From Acidilobaceae archaeon (lineage in GTDB: Archaea; Thermoproteota; Thermoprotei_A; Sulfolobales; Acidilobaceae), in NCBI GenBank assembly GCA_026985385.1, contig JALSQM010000049.1, positions 1 through 13,074 on the forward strand: a DNA stretch of 13,074 bases. The letters run 5' to 3'. The translations under genes and the position numbers were made by a program. The notes below the pieces were generated by a model. It searched no databases, was not told where the DNA came from, and worked only from the letters and a program-made list of their open reading frames with translations. Positions 13,011-13,074 of this stretch are shown one piece after another; the stretch's first letter is position 1; the number at the start of each line of letters is the position of its first letter.

Positions 13011-13074
13011 GGGCTTAGTGCCCAGCAGAGACTTCATGCTGTGCGGGGGTGTGCGCGCGACGGGCGGCTTCGAG

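Noticed and set aside
1..13074. CRISPR arrays, insertion sequence transposases and integrase genes
   Set aside because: No regularly spaced repeat array was seen and no open frame shows transposase or integrase motifs.

Overview
The window looks like a hyperthermophilic crenarchaeote (Thermoproteota), perhaps an Aeropyrum, Acidilobus or Hyperthermus relative. The clues are archaeal-only or archaeal-rich families (PaREP1, DUF401, archaeal BtpA and CitG homologues), TATA-type promoters about 26 bases before short or absent leaders, frequent GTG and TTG starts behind purine-rich Shine-Dalgarno sites, and heavy use of AGG and ATA codons. The genus is a guess. Most of the window is G+C-rich (43 of 60 bases at 2401-2460), but the first ~800 bases are strikingly A+T-rich (37 G+C of 120 bases at 61-180).

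Left end, 1-862: the 3' end of a tRNA gene (1-39) is followed by an A+T-rich islet and then by a second, decayed copy of the same tRNA 3' end (823-862, 36 of 40 bases identical). This is the layout left by site-specific integration at a tRNA gene. The only genes inside are a DUF433 antitoxin and a DUF5615 PIN-like toxin, overlapping and translationally coupled on the minus strand. A short repeat cluster lies upstream of their promoter. No integrase is present. This is the most interesting part of the window.

972-2210: a PaREP1 family protein with an HEPN-like R-x4-H motif (+) and an OsmC/Ohr-type thiol peroxidase (-), separated by about 290 bases in which no gene is seen.

2391-5632: a DUF401 membrane permease (+), convergent and overlapping with a MeaB-type GTPase (-), which lies downstream of a CitG-like triphosphoribosyl-dephospho-CoA synthase (-). 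MeaB and CitG normally serve coenzyme-dependent acyl-CoA enzymes, none of which is in the window. Between CitG and the next gene is a strongly folded 75-base element (5710-5784).

5796-8001: TatA (-), then an ABC-2 permease and its ATPase (-, 37-base overlap, one exporter). The ATPase diverges from a secreted, membrane-anchored beta-propeller protein (8063-9610, +) with seven calcium-loop motifs; a single TATA box can serve both.

9607-12965: a minus-strand group of an SDR-type epimerase-like protein whose catalytic Tyr is Phe, an M17 leucyl aminopeptidase with all metal ligands, and a BtpA-family TIM barrel coupled to the aminopeptidase. A palindrome containing a TATA box (12999-13010) lies upstream of the SDR gene. 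Apart from the toxin-antitoxin pair, the ABC exporter and the aminopeptidase/BtpA couple, the genes do not form one obvious pathway; most of 972-13074 reads as ordinary crenarchaeal core genome.
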